DNA of 64,000 nt, taken from Pseudoalteromonas fuliginea (GTDB lineage: Bacteria; Pseudomonadota; Gammaproteobacteria; Enterobacterales; Alteromonadaceae). The position numbers and the translations under genes were made by a program. The notes under the pieces are model-generated. The model saw only the letters and a program-made list of their open reading frames with translations, searched no databases and was not told the DNA's origin. Below, one piece after another: positions 8,205-16,477 of this stretch; position 1 is the first letter of the stretch; each line of letters opens with the position of its first letter. The stretch is taken from contig NZ_JJNZ01000026.1 in the NCBI RefSeq assembly GCF_000690055.1, positions 92,421 through 156,420 on the forward strand. Reading direction: 5' to 3'.

Positions 8205-9261
8205 GCATATTCTCCTGTGTACGCTCAAGTGGAATTGCCATATTAACCCACGCTCCGCCCAGTTCGTTGTTACCTGTTTTAAATTTATTATTTTGAGGAT
8301 AAATTAAGCTTAATCGTTGTTCACAATTTTTTAAGCCTATTCCTCTTTGAGAATTAGTATTTGTGTTAAAACCTTTGCCTGTATCTAAAACAGAAATAGA
8401 CAACGTATTATTCTTTTGCTCTATTCTTAGCGTTATTGTTATGTTTTGAGCTTGATCCATTCCATGCTTTAAAGCGTTTTCAACTAAAGGCTGAATAAGC
8501 ATAGAAGGAATTAAAAAGTCATCGCAGTGAGACTCGGTAATAATGTTTACATTCAGCTTATTACCAAAACGGCATTGCTCTATATCAAGATAGGTATTTA
8601 ATATTTGTACTTCTTCGTGCACTGTTATTTTAGCAAGCGGATCGGTGTACAAACTATACCGTAATAAATCGCATAGTTTTTCAAGCATATCAACTGCATG
8701 CATATTATCTTTTTTTAGTATTAACGTACAAATTGCGTTAATGCTATTAAACATAAAATGAGGATTTAACTGATAACGCAGCATTTTAAGCTGTGCTTCG
8801 TTTGCTAAGTTAAGAGCAACAGCAGCTTTTTGTTTTTGCGCTTGGTTATCAAGGTAAGATGTAATACCAAAATAAGCCCCCGTCCATGTTGCTAACATAG
8901 TAAGTGACGCCGTACTCCAGGTGCCAAAGTCAAACCAACTCATCGCTGACCACCAATGGCCATAAAACCACTGCAAAGCAGCCCATTTAAAAGCGGTCCA
9001 CACTATACTTGCAATCAACAGCGCTGAAACATGCAGTGGAATACTTATGTTTGCCGATTTTGTTCTTGCGAACAAATAACACTTCCTTAAACCAAGCGTT
9101 ATGAAAAGCCCGCATAAGGTGTCGAGTAACAGATGCGGAATATGAATTTGCCAAGGCTCGTTACTAGGTAGCTTTATCATTATTTCAGTTAAAAGCGCAT
9201 AAATCCCCCAACCACTCAACTGAAAAGCCCAAAATAAATAACGCCGAGATTCTAATTTCAC
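8179..9261 (-). CDS. LytS/YpdA-type sensor histidine kinase
   Basis: This is a 360-residue inner-membrane kinase. The first ~135 residues hold four hydrophobic segments (roughly 10-28, 43-60, 75-100 and 115-135). A HisKA-type PF06580 domain follows, with the phospho-accepting histidine H168 in LRYQLNPHFMFNSINA, and an ATPase domain with the N box LVENALKHGM and G boxes DTGKGF and GIGLKN. No extracellular sensor domain is evident, so the signal is probably sensed in or near the membrane. Translation starts at GTG (9261) preceded by AGGA. It begins 45 bp after the GH3 stop on the same strand, so kinase and regulator may be expressed together with the beta-glucosidase. Confidence 0.92.
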   Translation of the reverse strand: MKLESRRYLFWAFQLSGWGIYALLTEIMIKLPSNEPWQIHIPHLLLDTLCGLFITLGLRKCYLFARTKSANISIPLHVSALLIASIVWTAFKWAALQWFYGHWWSAMSWFDFGTWSTASLTMLATWTGAYFGITSYLDNQAQKQKAAVALNLANEAQLKMLRYQLNPHFMFNSINAICTLILKKDNMHAVDMLEKLCDLLRYSLYTDPLAKITVHEEVQILNTYLDIEQCRFGNKLNVNIITESHCDDFLIPSMLIQPLVENALKHGMDQAQNITITLRIEQKNNTLSISVLDTGKGFNTNTNSQRGIGLKNCEQRLSLIYPQNNKFKTGNNELGGAWVNMAIPLERTQENMHAAKNTDS

Positions 9262-9306
9262 ATCTATCCTAATAAAATGAAAACAGGTATTAAACCCGAT
9301 TAAAGT

Positions 9307-11859
9307 TTATAAATCATTACAGCCTATAATAAGGCTATTACTCTGTGTCGCTTTCACTAACGCAACATTCGCAATTGCTAAGTTGAGTGGATGCTGAGCA
9401 TTAATACTAATTATTTCAGTGACTTCGTTCATCTTTGTTTGCGCTGCACTACATCCCAACTTTATAGCGACAGTTTGCCAGCCTTTATTTTTTAACTGGG
9501 TAAGTTGAGTCATTAGACTTATTTTAGTCAAACATATTTGTTCCCCACACATTGCGCGAAGCTCAACAACATCCGATTGCACATCATCAACGCGTATATC
9601 AAATTGTATGAACTGTTTATCAACGTCTTTAAACTCTGTCGTTGCTTGTTCAAAACGTAAACTCACTGTGGCAATCTCTTGTGTATTATTCCAAACAAAC
9701 TGCCTGCCATCTTCTTGATACGCTAAGTTAACCGATTGCATAGAAATACTTTTGCCGTCGGCGCTCATGGCTGATGAGCTTTTAGTCATCATGTTGATTT
9801 GAGTTTGGTCTGATAACGCCCAGCGAACGTTAGGTGCTAGGTTTCTAACAAAAAATGAGGTGCCTTGGCTGTCACTTTCATTAGCTTTTGGACTGGTTTT
9901 TTCTGATAGCTTTTTTACACTTTTAGGTTCTTTATAACTAAGTCTATAACCATAAGCAAATAAAGGATCGTAGTTTTTATCGCCTTTATTGAGAATAAAT
10001 TGGTCGTCAAATTTTGGCCACGAAAAACTTAATTTACCTGTAAAGTCGTATTGAACAGCATCGTTTTTATCTAAAAGTAAAACGTCAGCAACACCTTGCC
10101 CTTGTGAGCCTGGTAACCATGCGGCTACAAACGCATCAGACGCATTTATCTCTTTATTTACCCAAAGCGGACGACCGCTTATAAATACACTCACTACCGG
10201 AATGTTTTGTGCTTGCAGCGATTTTAATAAAACGAGATCTTTTTTATTATCTCGCTGATATTCAAGCCCTTGTATGTCGCCAAACCACTCGGCGTAAGGC
10301 TCTTCGCCAAACACGACTATTGCTATATCGGGTTTTTGCTTAAATTGTGCATTTTGCGATAATTCAATTTCACCACCAGCGGCAAGTACTTGTTCTTTTA
10401 AACCATCAAAAATAGACACTGCATTTGGAAAATCAGCATTGGTATTATCCGTTCCTTGCCATGATACGCTCCAACCACCCGCTTGTTTGGCAATATTATG
10501 TGCGCCATTACCTGTCACTAATATTTTGCTACGCGGAGATATTGGTAACACATTTTGATTATTTTTTAGTGTATTATTTTTCAATAATACTAAAGACTTT
10601 CTAACAGCCTCACGTGCCAAAGCTTTATGCTCTGGGGCATTTAACCAGTCTGTATTTTTAGATTCTGCACGACTCGATGGCTTATCCTTGGTAAATAATC
10701 CCCAACGCACTTTTGCGCGAAGAAAACGCCTAACCGCGTCATTTATTCGCTCAAGCTTTATATCGCCTTGCTTAACTTGCTTAATTGTATTGTGATAAAA
10801 TGCCTCATAGTGTTCTGGCACCATCATTACATCGACACCTGCATTAAATGCACCGGCACATTGTTCAAGATCGCATCCTTTTACAAATTTATGCGCATTC
10901 CAATCACTTACAACAAATCCATCAAACCCCATTTTTTTCTTCAGTACAGTCGTTAATAAATATTTACTGCCATGAACTCGTCTTGAATTCCAACTATTAA
11001 ACGAGGCCATGACTGATTGCACACCCGCTTCAATCGCCGAAAAATAACCCGCCGCGTGAATATCTCTCAGTGTTTTTTCATCAATCACAGTATTTCCTCT
11101 ATCTATACCGTTTTCGGTGCCGCCATCACCCACAAAGTGTTTTGCCGTAGCAATACGATGATAACCATTTAAAAAATCGTCGTTTATATCACCTTGTAAA
11201 CCTGACACCATAGCACTTGCGTAACGTTTAACTATATCAGGGTCTTCTGAATAACTTTCGTAAGTACGTCCCCACCTATCATCTCTTACTACAGCAACTG
11301 TGGGTGCAAAACTCCATTCAATACCGGTTACTGAAACTTCTTTTGCTGTTGCTTTGCCAATTTTTTTTATTAATTCTGCATCGTTAGCTGCACCTAAACC
11401 AATATTGTGAGGAAACAACGTTGCACCATATACATTACTATGACCATGCATAGCATCTGTGCCCCAAATAGTGGGTATTGTACTTTGGTCTTGCGAGCTA
11501 TCAATTGAGGCTAAATACATTTCATCAGCAAAGCGTAACCACGTTTTTGAATCTGCGGTTTTATTGCCGTATGGTGCTGAATTACCTCCATTTAAATATG
11601 AGCCAAAGCCATACTTTCGCATTTTTTTAACGCTGAGATAGCTTATTTCTGGTTGAATTAATTGTGCTACTTTTTGCTCAATACTCATTGTCGCCATAAG
11701 CTCATCAATTTGGTGCTCAACCGATAGATTAGGCTTTAATTGCGTATTAACCATTGGCCAATCTACTGATTCTGTAGCCATTACGCTAACGCTTAAAGTA
11801 CATACGCTTAACAAAGCAGGAAAAGTATTTCGCCAAAAACGACGATTAATAGTAAGCAT
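9307..11859 (-). CDS. GH3 exo-beta-glucosidase (ExoP-like), exported
   Basis: This is an 850-residue glycoside hydrolase family 3 enzyme that should release glucose from beta-glucans or cello-/laminari-oligosaccharides. A signal peptide covers about residues 1-28. The N-terminal (alpha/beta)8 domain carries KHFVGDGGTENGIDRG near residue 240 and the nucleophile D319 in VVSDWNAH. The second domain contains the KSLVLLKNN and GNGAHNIAKQAGG segments. The C-terminal ~170 residues form an additional jelly-roll-like domain of the type found in ExoP of Pseudoalteromonas. The GH16 lichenase upstream and TonB receptor suggest a mixed-linkage beta-glucan substrate. The protein is probably periplasmic. 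Substrate specificity is inferred. Confidence 0.92.
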   Translation of the reverse strand: MLTINRRFWRNTFPALLSVCTLSVSVMATESVDWPMVNTQLKPNLSVEHQIDELMATMSIEQKVAQLIQPEISYLSVKKMRKYGFGSYLNGGNSAPYGNKTADSKTWLRFADEMYLASIDSSQDQSTIPTIWGTDAMHGHSNVYGATLFPHNIGLGAANDAELIKKIGKATAKEVSVTGIEWSFAPTVAVVRDDRWGRTYESYSEDPDIVKRYASAMVSGLQGDINDDFLNGYHRIATAKHFVGDGGTENGIDRGNTVIDEKTLRDIHAAGYFSAIEAGVQSVMASFNSWNSRRVHGSKYLLTTVLKKKMGFDGFVVSDWNAHKFVKGCDLEQCAGAFNAGVDVMMVPEHYEAFYHNTIKQVKQGDIKLERINDAVRRFLRAKVRWGLFTKDKPSSRAESKNTDWLNAPEHKALAREAVRKSLVLLKNNTLKNNQNVLPISPRSKILVTGNGAHNIAKQAGGWSVSWQGTDNTNADFPNAVSIFDGLKEQVLAAGGEIELSQNAQFKQKPDIAIVVFGEEPYAEWFGDIQGLEYQRDNKKDLVLLKSLQAQNIPVVSVFISGRPLWVNKEINASDAFVAAWLPGSQGQGVADVLLLDKNDAVQYDFTGKLSFSWPKFDDQFILNKGDKNYDPLFAYGYRLSYKEPKSVKKLSEKTSPKANESDSQGTSFFVRNLAPNVRWALSDQTQINMMTKSSSAMSADGKSISMQSVNLAYQEDGRQFVWNNTQEIATVSLRFEQATTEFKDVDKQFIQFDIRVDDVQSDVVELRAMCGEQICLTKISLMTQLTQLKNKGWQTVAIKLGCSAAQTKMNEVTEIISINAQHPLNLAIANVALVKATQSNSLIIGCNDL

Positions 11860-11899
11860 TTAGGGATCCTTAGAGTTTTTATAACTTGATTTTTAATGC

Positions 11900-11920
11900 T
11901 GTTAGCCATTCGTGCTAACA
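11900..11920. promoter_or_regulatory. hyphenated palindrome upstream of the GH3 gene
   Basis: TGTTAGC and GCTAACA are separated by 7 bp, 41 bp upstream of the GH3 start codon. It may be an operator or a leader hairpin. It resembles the half site TGTTAAC of the palindrome ahead of the TonB receptor gene, but the match is short. Confidence 0.35.
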
Positions 11921-11956
11921 TTATTACGAAAAACGCTTCCTTGCGATTTTATGTAA

Positions 11957-12154
11957 TTAACCTGAACCCTGGTTAAGAGATTTGCTAACATATTGAATCA
12001 TGGTGATATTTAAATTTATTCTCTCTAACCAGCGATTTTCAGTGAAACAAGGCGAATTTACACGTCAATAGCTGGCCTACTGCAAGTAAATTTAACGCAG
12101 TTAGCGCTGAAAATAGCTGCTCAAGATAGGTTTATTATCCAGAGTTCAGGTTAA
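11957..12154. mobile_element. MITE-like element, family A, long copy (198 bp)
   Basis: The element begins TTAACCTGAACCCTGGTTAA and ends with the inverted form TTATCCAGAGTTCAGGTTAA, giving terminal inverted repeats of 20 bp with two mismatches. An inner inverted repeat (gcgattttcag / ctgaaaatagc) is also present. It carries no gene. The ends match a 98-bp element at 15993-16090 in opposite orientation. It occupies about half of the 381-bp gap between the GH16 and GH3 genes; the remainder shows only the palindrome described above. The transposase that would move it is not in the window. Confidence 0.75.
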
Positions 12155-12240
12155 TTAGCCGTAATAAAATAACGAACCACACAACGTTTAATGTAGTGAT
12201 CAATTAAACAAAGTACTGTAGAACGACAAAGTGAGCTTAA

Positions 12241-13014
12241 TTAGTTAGCCGTGTACTGAATGAAGTCATAGTATGCCCAAGCAGAGCTTTGATAATACTG
12301 ACCTGGAAAATAATAAGCTTGCTCTGAGTTATCACCATGCCAGTGATTAATCATCAACTTGGTGTTATCAACCGGCCATGCATAAGCAGGAATTTCGTTA
12401 TTTGTTAAATTGCCATCACCATTGTCTTTATACATAACGCGAATTGTTTGCTCTGTACCTTGGCTATTATAAATAAACCAGCGTATTTGATTTACACTCC
12501 ACTCAAATCCTATTTCTACTAACTCATTTTGAATGTTTACTCCAAACTGTGCTAAATCAATATCTTCTTCCCAACTTTGATATACCCCGCCATTTGGCTG
12601 ATAAATAATATTGGTATGAACGACATTGCCAAGTGAAGGTAAAAATTCAATATCAATTTCTTGCCAAGCCCGTCCTGGCTCATCAAACCATGAGGTATAG
12701 GTAAAAATAGATGATACAGTCCCTGGGGTATTCCCTGTTTTTAATGCTCCTTGTACTTTGCCATAGGTTATCGTATTTGTACTTTGTAGCTCAGCACATT
12801 TGTTGTTATCAACTACCAGTGTTATGCCATGTGAGCTTGGTGAGATTAGACCTGGTTCAAATGTACAGCCAAATGGGCTGCCATTATCGCCTGATCTGGG
12901 TGTCCATATTGATGAATCAAAACCCCATGTAAAATTATCTTTAAAACTATTTGCTAGTACATCAGGTACTAACAACGCACTTAGTAAAATGAATACGACT
13001 ATTTTTTTATACAT
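12241..13014 (-). CDS. GH16 beta-glucanase, lichenase type, exported
   Basis: This is a 257-residue secreted glycoside hydrolase family 16 enzyme. A signal peptide covers residues 1-21 (cleavage near VLA-NS). The catalytic motif is EIDIEF at residues 119-124: E119 nucleophile, D121, E123 acid/base. The E-x-D-x-E spacing (no extra residue) is typical of lichenases and plant XTH enzymes, while laminarinases and agarases have E-x-D-x-x-E. A beta-1,3-1,4-glucanase is therefore the best guess. Context lines such as GRAWQ before and TNIIYQPNG after the motif also resemble lichenases. It follows the TonB receptor gene by about 100 bp on the same strand and precedes the GH3 gene, suggesting endo-cleavage followed by exo-cleavage. 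Confidence 0.85.
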   Translation of the reverse strand: MYKKIVVFILLSALLVPDVLANSFKDNFTWGFDSSIWTPRSGDNGSPFGCTFEPGLISPSSHGITLVVDNNKCAELQSTNTITYGKVQGALKTGNTPGTVSSIFTYTSWFDEPGRAWQEIDIEFLPSLGNVVHTNIIYQPNGGVYQSWEEDIDLAQFGVNIQNELVEIGFEWSVNQIRWFIYNSQGTEQTIRVMYKDNGDGNLTNNEIPAYAWPVDNTKLMINHWHGDNSEQAYYFPGQYYQSSAWAYYDFIQYTAN

Positions 13015-13118
13015 ATTTAATGATCTCTATTAAGATTTAAATGCACGTCAAATACTGCAATTACACAACCGCTTAAAGCACAGGACGTACGTTTTAATAC
13101 TATATTTAACACTATAGG

Positions 13119-15803
13119 TTAAAAGTTAAACCCTACTTTTGCACCATAGTACCTAGGCATACCAAAACTACCTTTAGCAAAGCCTTTAGAGGTACTGTTC
13201 CAATGCTGAACAGTTTCGTCACTGGCGTTACTAATGAACGCTTCTGCAAACCATTTTTGGCTTTGCGGTTCATATTTTAAAGAGGCATTAAACATTGCAA
13301 AGCTATCACGGGAGTCATCTATATAACGCGTTGCTTCATCAGAGATGGCAAACTCCATATCATCGAGGTGTTTATCAACGTTCCAAACTGTTGAATATGA
13401 TTTATCCTTCCAACTTACATTAAACCAGCTGTGTATAAACCCGTATTCACCAAAATCAAAACTATGCGTGTAACTTAAATTAGCAGTAAATTTAGGCGTC
13501 ATCGCCAAGTCATTGCCTTTTAAATTAGTTTGTAACAAAGGATTTTCAGGATTGAGTGAGTCCTCATAAGAAATATCAAATAAATACTCAGCATCGTAGT
13601 CCCACTTTGTAAACCAATCGTCTGTTACTTGAGCCTCTGTCCAGGTTACATATCCCGTAATTCGACCGTTTGGATATGGCTTCCAATCAAATTCGAGCTC
13701 AATTCCTTTAATAGTAGAACCAGGTACATTTTGTGTGTAATACGCTATAACAGGCTGATTTATGTAATCTAATACAGGGTTTCCTGAGCCATCCAAAATA
13801 GGCCTGCCATCATTATCCTCAACAGCAGAAAGACGCTCAACGTTACCAATAGAACCAACAGATGCATACTGCATGTCTGTGTAATCTGTGTAGAAAAATG
13901 CAGCTTGTAGATTTAACGAGTTATCAAAAAAGCTCGATTTAGCGCCTATTTCCCATGTTAATACTTCTTCTGGATCAAATTGCGTTTCGAATCGATTTAC
14001 TTCAGAGGTTCTATCGTTTACTACTTCAAACACATCGCCAATACCACCGGCTTTAAAGCCGCTTGCTAAATAAGTATAAAGCATTGTATCGGGGCTCAAG
14101 TCGTAATCTAAACCCACTCTAAAGTCATGGTGCGTCCAACTGCCTTTGTTGTCATTTTCAAAAAATGATGCGTAAATAGTAGGATCTTCAAAGTAATCTG
14201 CTGGCAAGTTATTTAAATCAGTACGATTAAACCAACCCGGCGCGCAGCCATCAGCATTTGAGCAACGATAAGAGCGCCCGCCTTTATCTTCTTTTGTTTC
14301 ATCACTAAAGCGATACCCCAGCGTGGCGTGCAGTTTGGGGGTTATTTTATACGTAGCTTGTGCAAAAAATGCGAATGCATCGGTTGATCTATCAGGTTGA
14401 TCCCAAAATACTTTATCGTCCATTGGATTATCGTAATACCCGAGCGTTGTGGTTTTTTCGTGAAAATAGTTAACGCCCATAATCCAAGTAAGGTCAGACA
14501 TATCCGATGATTGTAGTTGTAGCTCCGTAGAATAAGATTTAGCGCCAGTACCGTCTAAAAAATAAGTTGCACCATCCCAAACATCTAAACCCGCTTCGCT
14601 ATCTTGCTTTGAAGAGCGCTCCATGTCTTCAAAGCCCACTAACCACACTAAATCAAGATCGTCTGTTAATGCATAATTAAGAGTGTTACGTAAATACGTT
14701 ATATCTAATTTAAGTTCACCGGGTACATTCACAACCGCTTGATATGTATTATCTGAAGGTAAAAAGTTTGAACAATCGCCACCGTACTCTGTTGGGCGAC
14801 CTCGTAATTTATCGCAGTTTACCAAATCAACATTATTACCACTGTCGTTAACATATTTTTGAAATACGGTATGGTTGGTGAAATTACCATCTAAAGGCGA
14901 CCATAACGTACTTACTCTAAATGAATACTCATTAGCACTATTATAAAAATCTGATTTGTCAGCTTCTGTTAACGCGCGAACTTGCTGCGACTCTGGGTTG
15001 GTACCAGCTGCATCTATCCACCAATTCTCTCGTTGAGTAAGTGTACTGCCAATGTTTTGATATGAATCTTGTGAAATAACGTCTGTATTTAGTACTGCAT
15101 CACTTAATCTGCGAGTATCGTATTGGTTAGGATCGTAATAACCTTCCAAATAAGAATCACGTTTTAACCCTTTAGCTGCAATACGGACCGCAAAATCGTC
15201 GCTAACTGAAAAGTTATAAAAACCTTCCGCACTGCGTGTATTATATTTGCCCGCTTCTAACGTTACACTACCATAATCATCAGTAAAATCAGGTTTTGCA
15301 GAAATAACATTAATGCTACCAACGGTCGAGTTTCTGCCAAACAGCGTACCTTGTGGTCCACGTAGTGCTTCAATACGCTCAACATCGTACATTAATGCTA
15401 AAGCACCTTGCATTCTTGGTGAATAAATTCCATCTAAATGCACGCCAACAGCAGGGTCGCCAAGTTCAGTAATATTGGTAGAGCGCACGCCTCGCATAGA
15501 TATAACTGGTGCTGATTGATCTGTTGCCGTTGATATATCAAGCCCAGGTACAAGATTTGCTATATCCCTTATATTATTAACACCACTTTGTTTTAATTGT
15601 GCCGATGTTAACGCTGTAATTGCGACGGGTGTTTCCATTAACCTTGTTTTACGCTTAGTCGCCGTTACCGATATAACTTCTAATGCAGTGTCATTTTTTT
15701 TAACCTCGTTACTATTGCTTTGATCTGCTAAAGACTCTTGAGCAATACTAGGCAACGAACAAGCAAGTGCGATTGCCAAAGTTATTGTGTTTATTTTTTG
15801 CAC
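13119..15803 (-). CDS. TonB-dependent outer-membrane receptor (beta-glucan locus)
   Basis: This is an outer-membrane 22-strand receptor of about 894 residues. A signal peptide ends near SIAQES. The plug domain begins with EVISVTATKRKTRLMETPVAITALT and includes RGPQGTLFGRNSTVGSINVIS near residue 150. The barrel ends in the aromatic terminus YGAKVGFNF. I chose GTG at 15803 because AAGGTG lies 6 bases upstream; another GTG is at 15812. The subclass resembles 'iron complex' receptors of the FecA/IroN type that marine bacteria often use for oligosaccharides. Since GH16 and GH3 genes follow, a beta-glucan oligosaccharide is the likely ligand, but this is inferred from context only. Confidence 0.9.
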   Translation of the reverse strand: MQKINTITLAIALACSLPSIAQESLADQSNSNEVKKNDTALEVISVTATKRKTRLMETPVAITALTSAQLKQSGVNNIRDIANLVPGLDISTATDQSAPVISMRGVRSTNITELGDPAVGVHLDGIYSPRMQGALALMYDVERIEALRGPQGTLFGRNSTVGSINVISAKPDFTDDYGSVTLEAGKYNTRSAEGFYNFSVSDDFAVRIAAKGLKRDSYLEGYYDPNQYDTRRLSDAVLNTDVISQDSYQNIGSTLTQRENWWIDAAGTNPESQQVRALTEADKSDFYNSANEYSFRVSTLWSPLDGNFTNHTVFQKYVNDSGNNVDLVNCDKLRGRPTEYGGDCSNFLPSDNTYQAVVNVPGELKLDITYLRNTLNYALTDDLDLVWLVGFEDMERSSKQDSEAGLDVWDGATYFLDGTGAKSYSTELQLQSSDMSDLTWIMGVNYFHEKTTTLGYYDNPMDDKVFWDQPDRSTDAFAFFAQATYKITPKLHATLGYRFSDETKEDKGGRSYRCSNADGCAPGWFNRTDLNNLPADYFEDPTIYASFFENDNKGSWTHHDFRVGLDYDLSPDTMLYTYLASGFKAGGIGDVFEVVNDRTSEVNRFETQFDPEEVLTWEIGAKSSFFDNSLNLQAAFFYTDYTDMQYASVGSIGNVERLSAVEDNDGRPILDGSGNPVLDYINQPVIAYYTQNVPGSTIKGIELEFDWKPYPNGRITGYVTWTEAQVTDDWFTKWDYDAEYLFDISYEDSLNPENPLLQTNLKGNDLAMTPKFTANLSYTHSFDFGEYGFIHSWFNVSWKDKSYSTVWNVDKHLDDMEFAISDEATRYIDDSRDSFAMFNASLKYEPQSQKWFAEAFISNASDETVQHWNSTSKGFAKGSFGMPRYYGAKVGFNF

Positions 15804-15862
15804 GGGTATCACCTTTCAATTTGTGTGGGTTGTCAGAGGCATGTAAAACAGCTTTATTTACT

Positions 15863-15876
15863 ACCTGTTAACAGGT
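15863..15876. promoter_or_regulatory. 14-bp palindrome upstream of the TonB receptor gene
   Basis: ACCTGTTAACAGGT is a perfect palindrome 60 bp upstream of the receptor start. Its symmetry and position suggest an operator for a dimeric regulator. No other copy of the exact sequence was seen in the window. Confidence 0.5.
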
Positions 15877-15992
15877 TACAAATTAGTTACACCCATTGAC
15901 TACCCTAATACGGTAAAGCGAAGCACTGGCAATACAACCCGAGTAAATTACACGTAAATAAAAATTAAATTGTCATATTTATCGTTATTAAA

Positions 15993-16090
15993 TAACCTGA
16001 ACTTTGGATAATAACTGCTTGAGATAAATAAGTTTAACTATCATTGTGGTTCAATATGTTCATAAATCTCTTAACCAGAATTCAGGTTAA
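15993..16090. mobile_element. MITE-like element, family A, short copy (98 bp)
   Basis: It begins TAACCTGAACTTTGGATAA and ends TTAACCAGAATTCAGGTTA. Its right ~45 bp, read in reverse complement, matches the left end of the long copy at 11957, including the shared stretch ctggttaagagattt and a following acatattgaa. Its left end matches the right end of the long copy. It is an internally deleted, inverted relative. Together the two copies bracket the GH16 and TonB receptor genes. Confidence 0.7.
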
Positions 16091-16125
16091 ATAGATATAA
16101 ATTAACTAGAGCCTATTTACCTTTC

Positions 16126-16203
16126 GAGGTTAAATTTACAGCAGTATGTCTGATTTTAGGCAAATTGGCGCTTATGGGTCGAGGTTATTCACCATAGGCG
16201 ATG
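16126..16203. repeat. interspersed repeat, copy 1
   Basis: About 78 bp starting gaggttaaatttacagcag resembles the last ~80 bp of the window (63920-64000), which starts gtggttgaatttgcagcag. Both end near ccata..taggcga. The similarity is clear by eye but divergent, as expected of an old dispersed repeat. No open frame is shared. Confidence 0.5.
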
Positions 16204-16425
16204 TAAGTCATTATATTAGCGCAGGAGCCGTTACCAGCTCCATTAGGTTACACTCCTTACGCCTCGGTTAAGCCGCATTTAGATAAAACACATTTAAATC
16301 CTGAAAGATCAACCAGCCACAATAAAAGTGTTCCGATTGAGGTGAACATACGCTTTATGGATAATCAGATTTGATGAACTAAAAGCAAGGAGGTCAGCTT
16401 AACAACTCTTAGGTCACAGATACTA
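16204..16425. other. intergenic segment without an assignable gene
   Basis: This segment lies between a repeat and the GH15 terminator. One frame on the plus strand is open for about 55 codons up to a TGA at about 16376, but it has no plausible start, no Shine-Dalgarno and no recognised similarity. It may be the remnant of an older gene or mobile element. I see no promoter or RNA gene in it. Confidence 0.4.
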
Positions 16426-16454
16426 AAAAGCCATGGTTATAAACCATGGCTTTT
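16426..16454. terminator. terminator after the GH15 gene
   Basis: A perfect 13-bp stem (16426-16438 with 16442-16454) with a 3-base loop has A-rich and T-rich outer ends, so it could work in both directions. It lies 24 bp downstream of the GH15 stop and ends the amylase-transporter-glucoamylase transcript. Confidence 0.85.
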
Positions 16455-16477
16455 AAATTTAAAAATATGAAAAATTA

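Noticed and set aside
16207..16376. Open frame of about 55 codons ending at a TGA near 16376
   Set aside because: No start codon with a ribosome-binding site, no recognised family and flanked by repeats; listed only as an unassigned intergenic segment.
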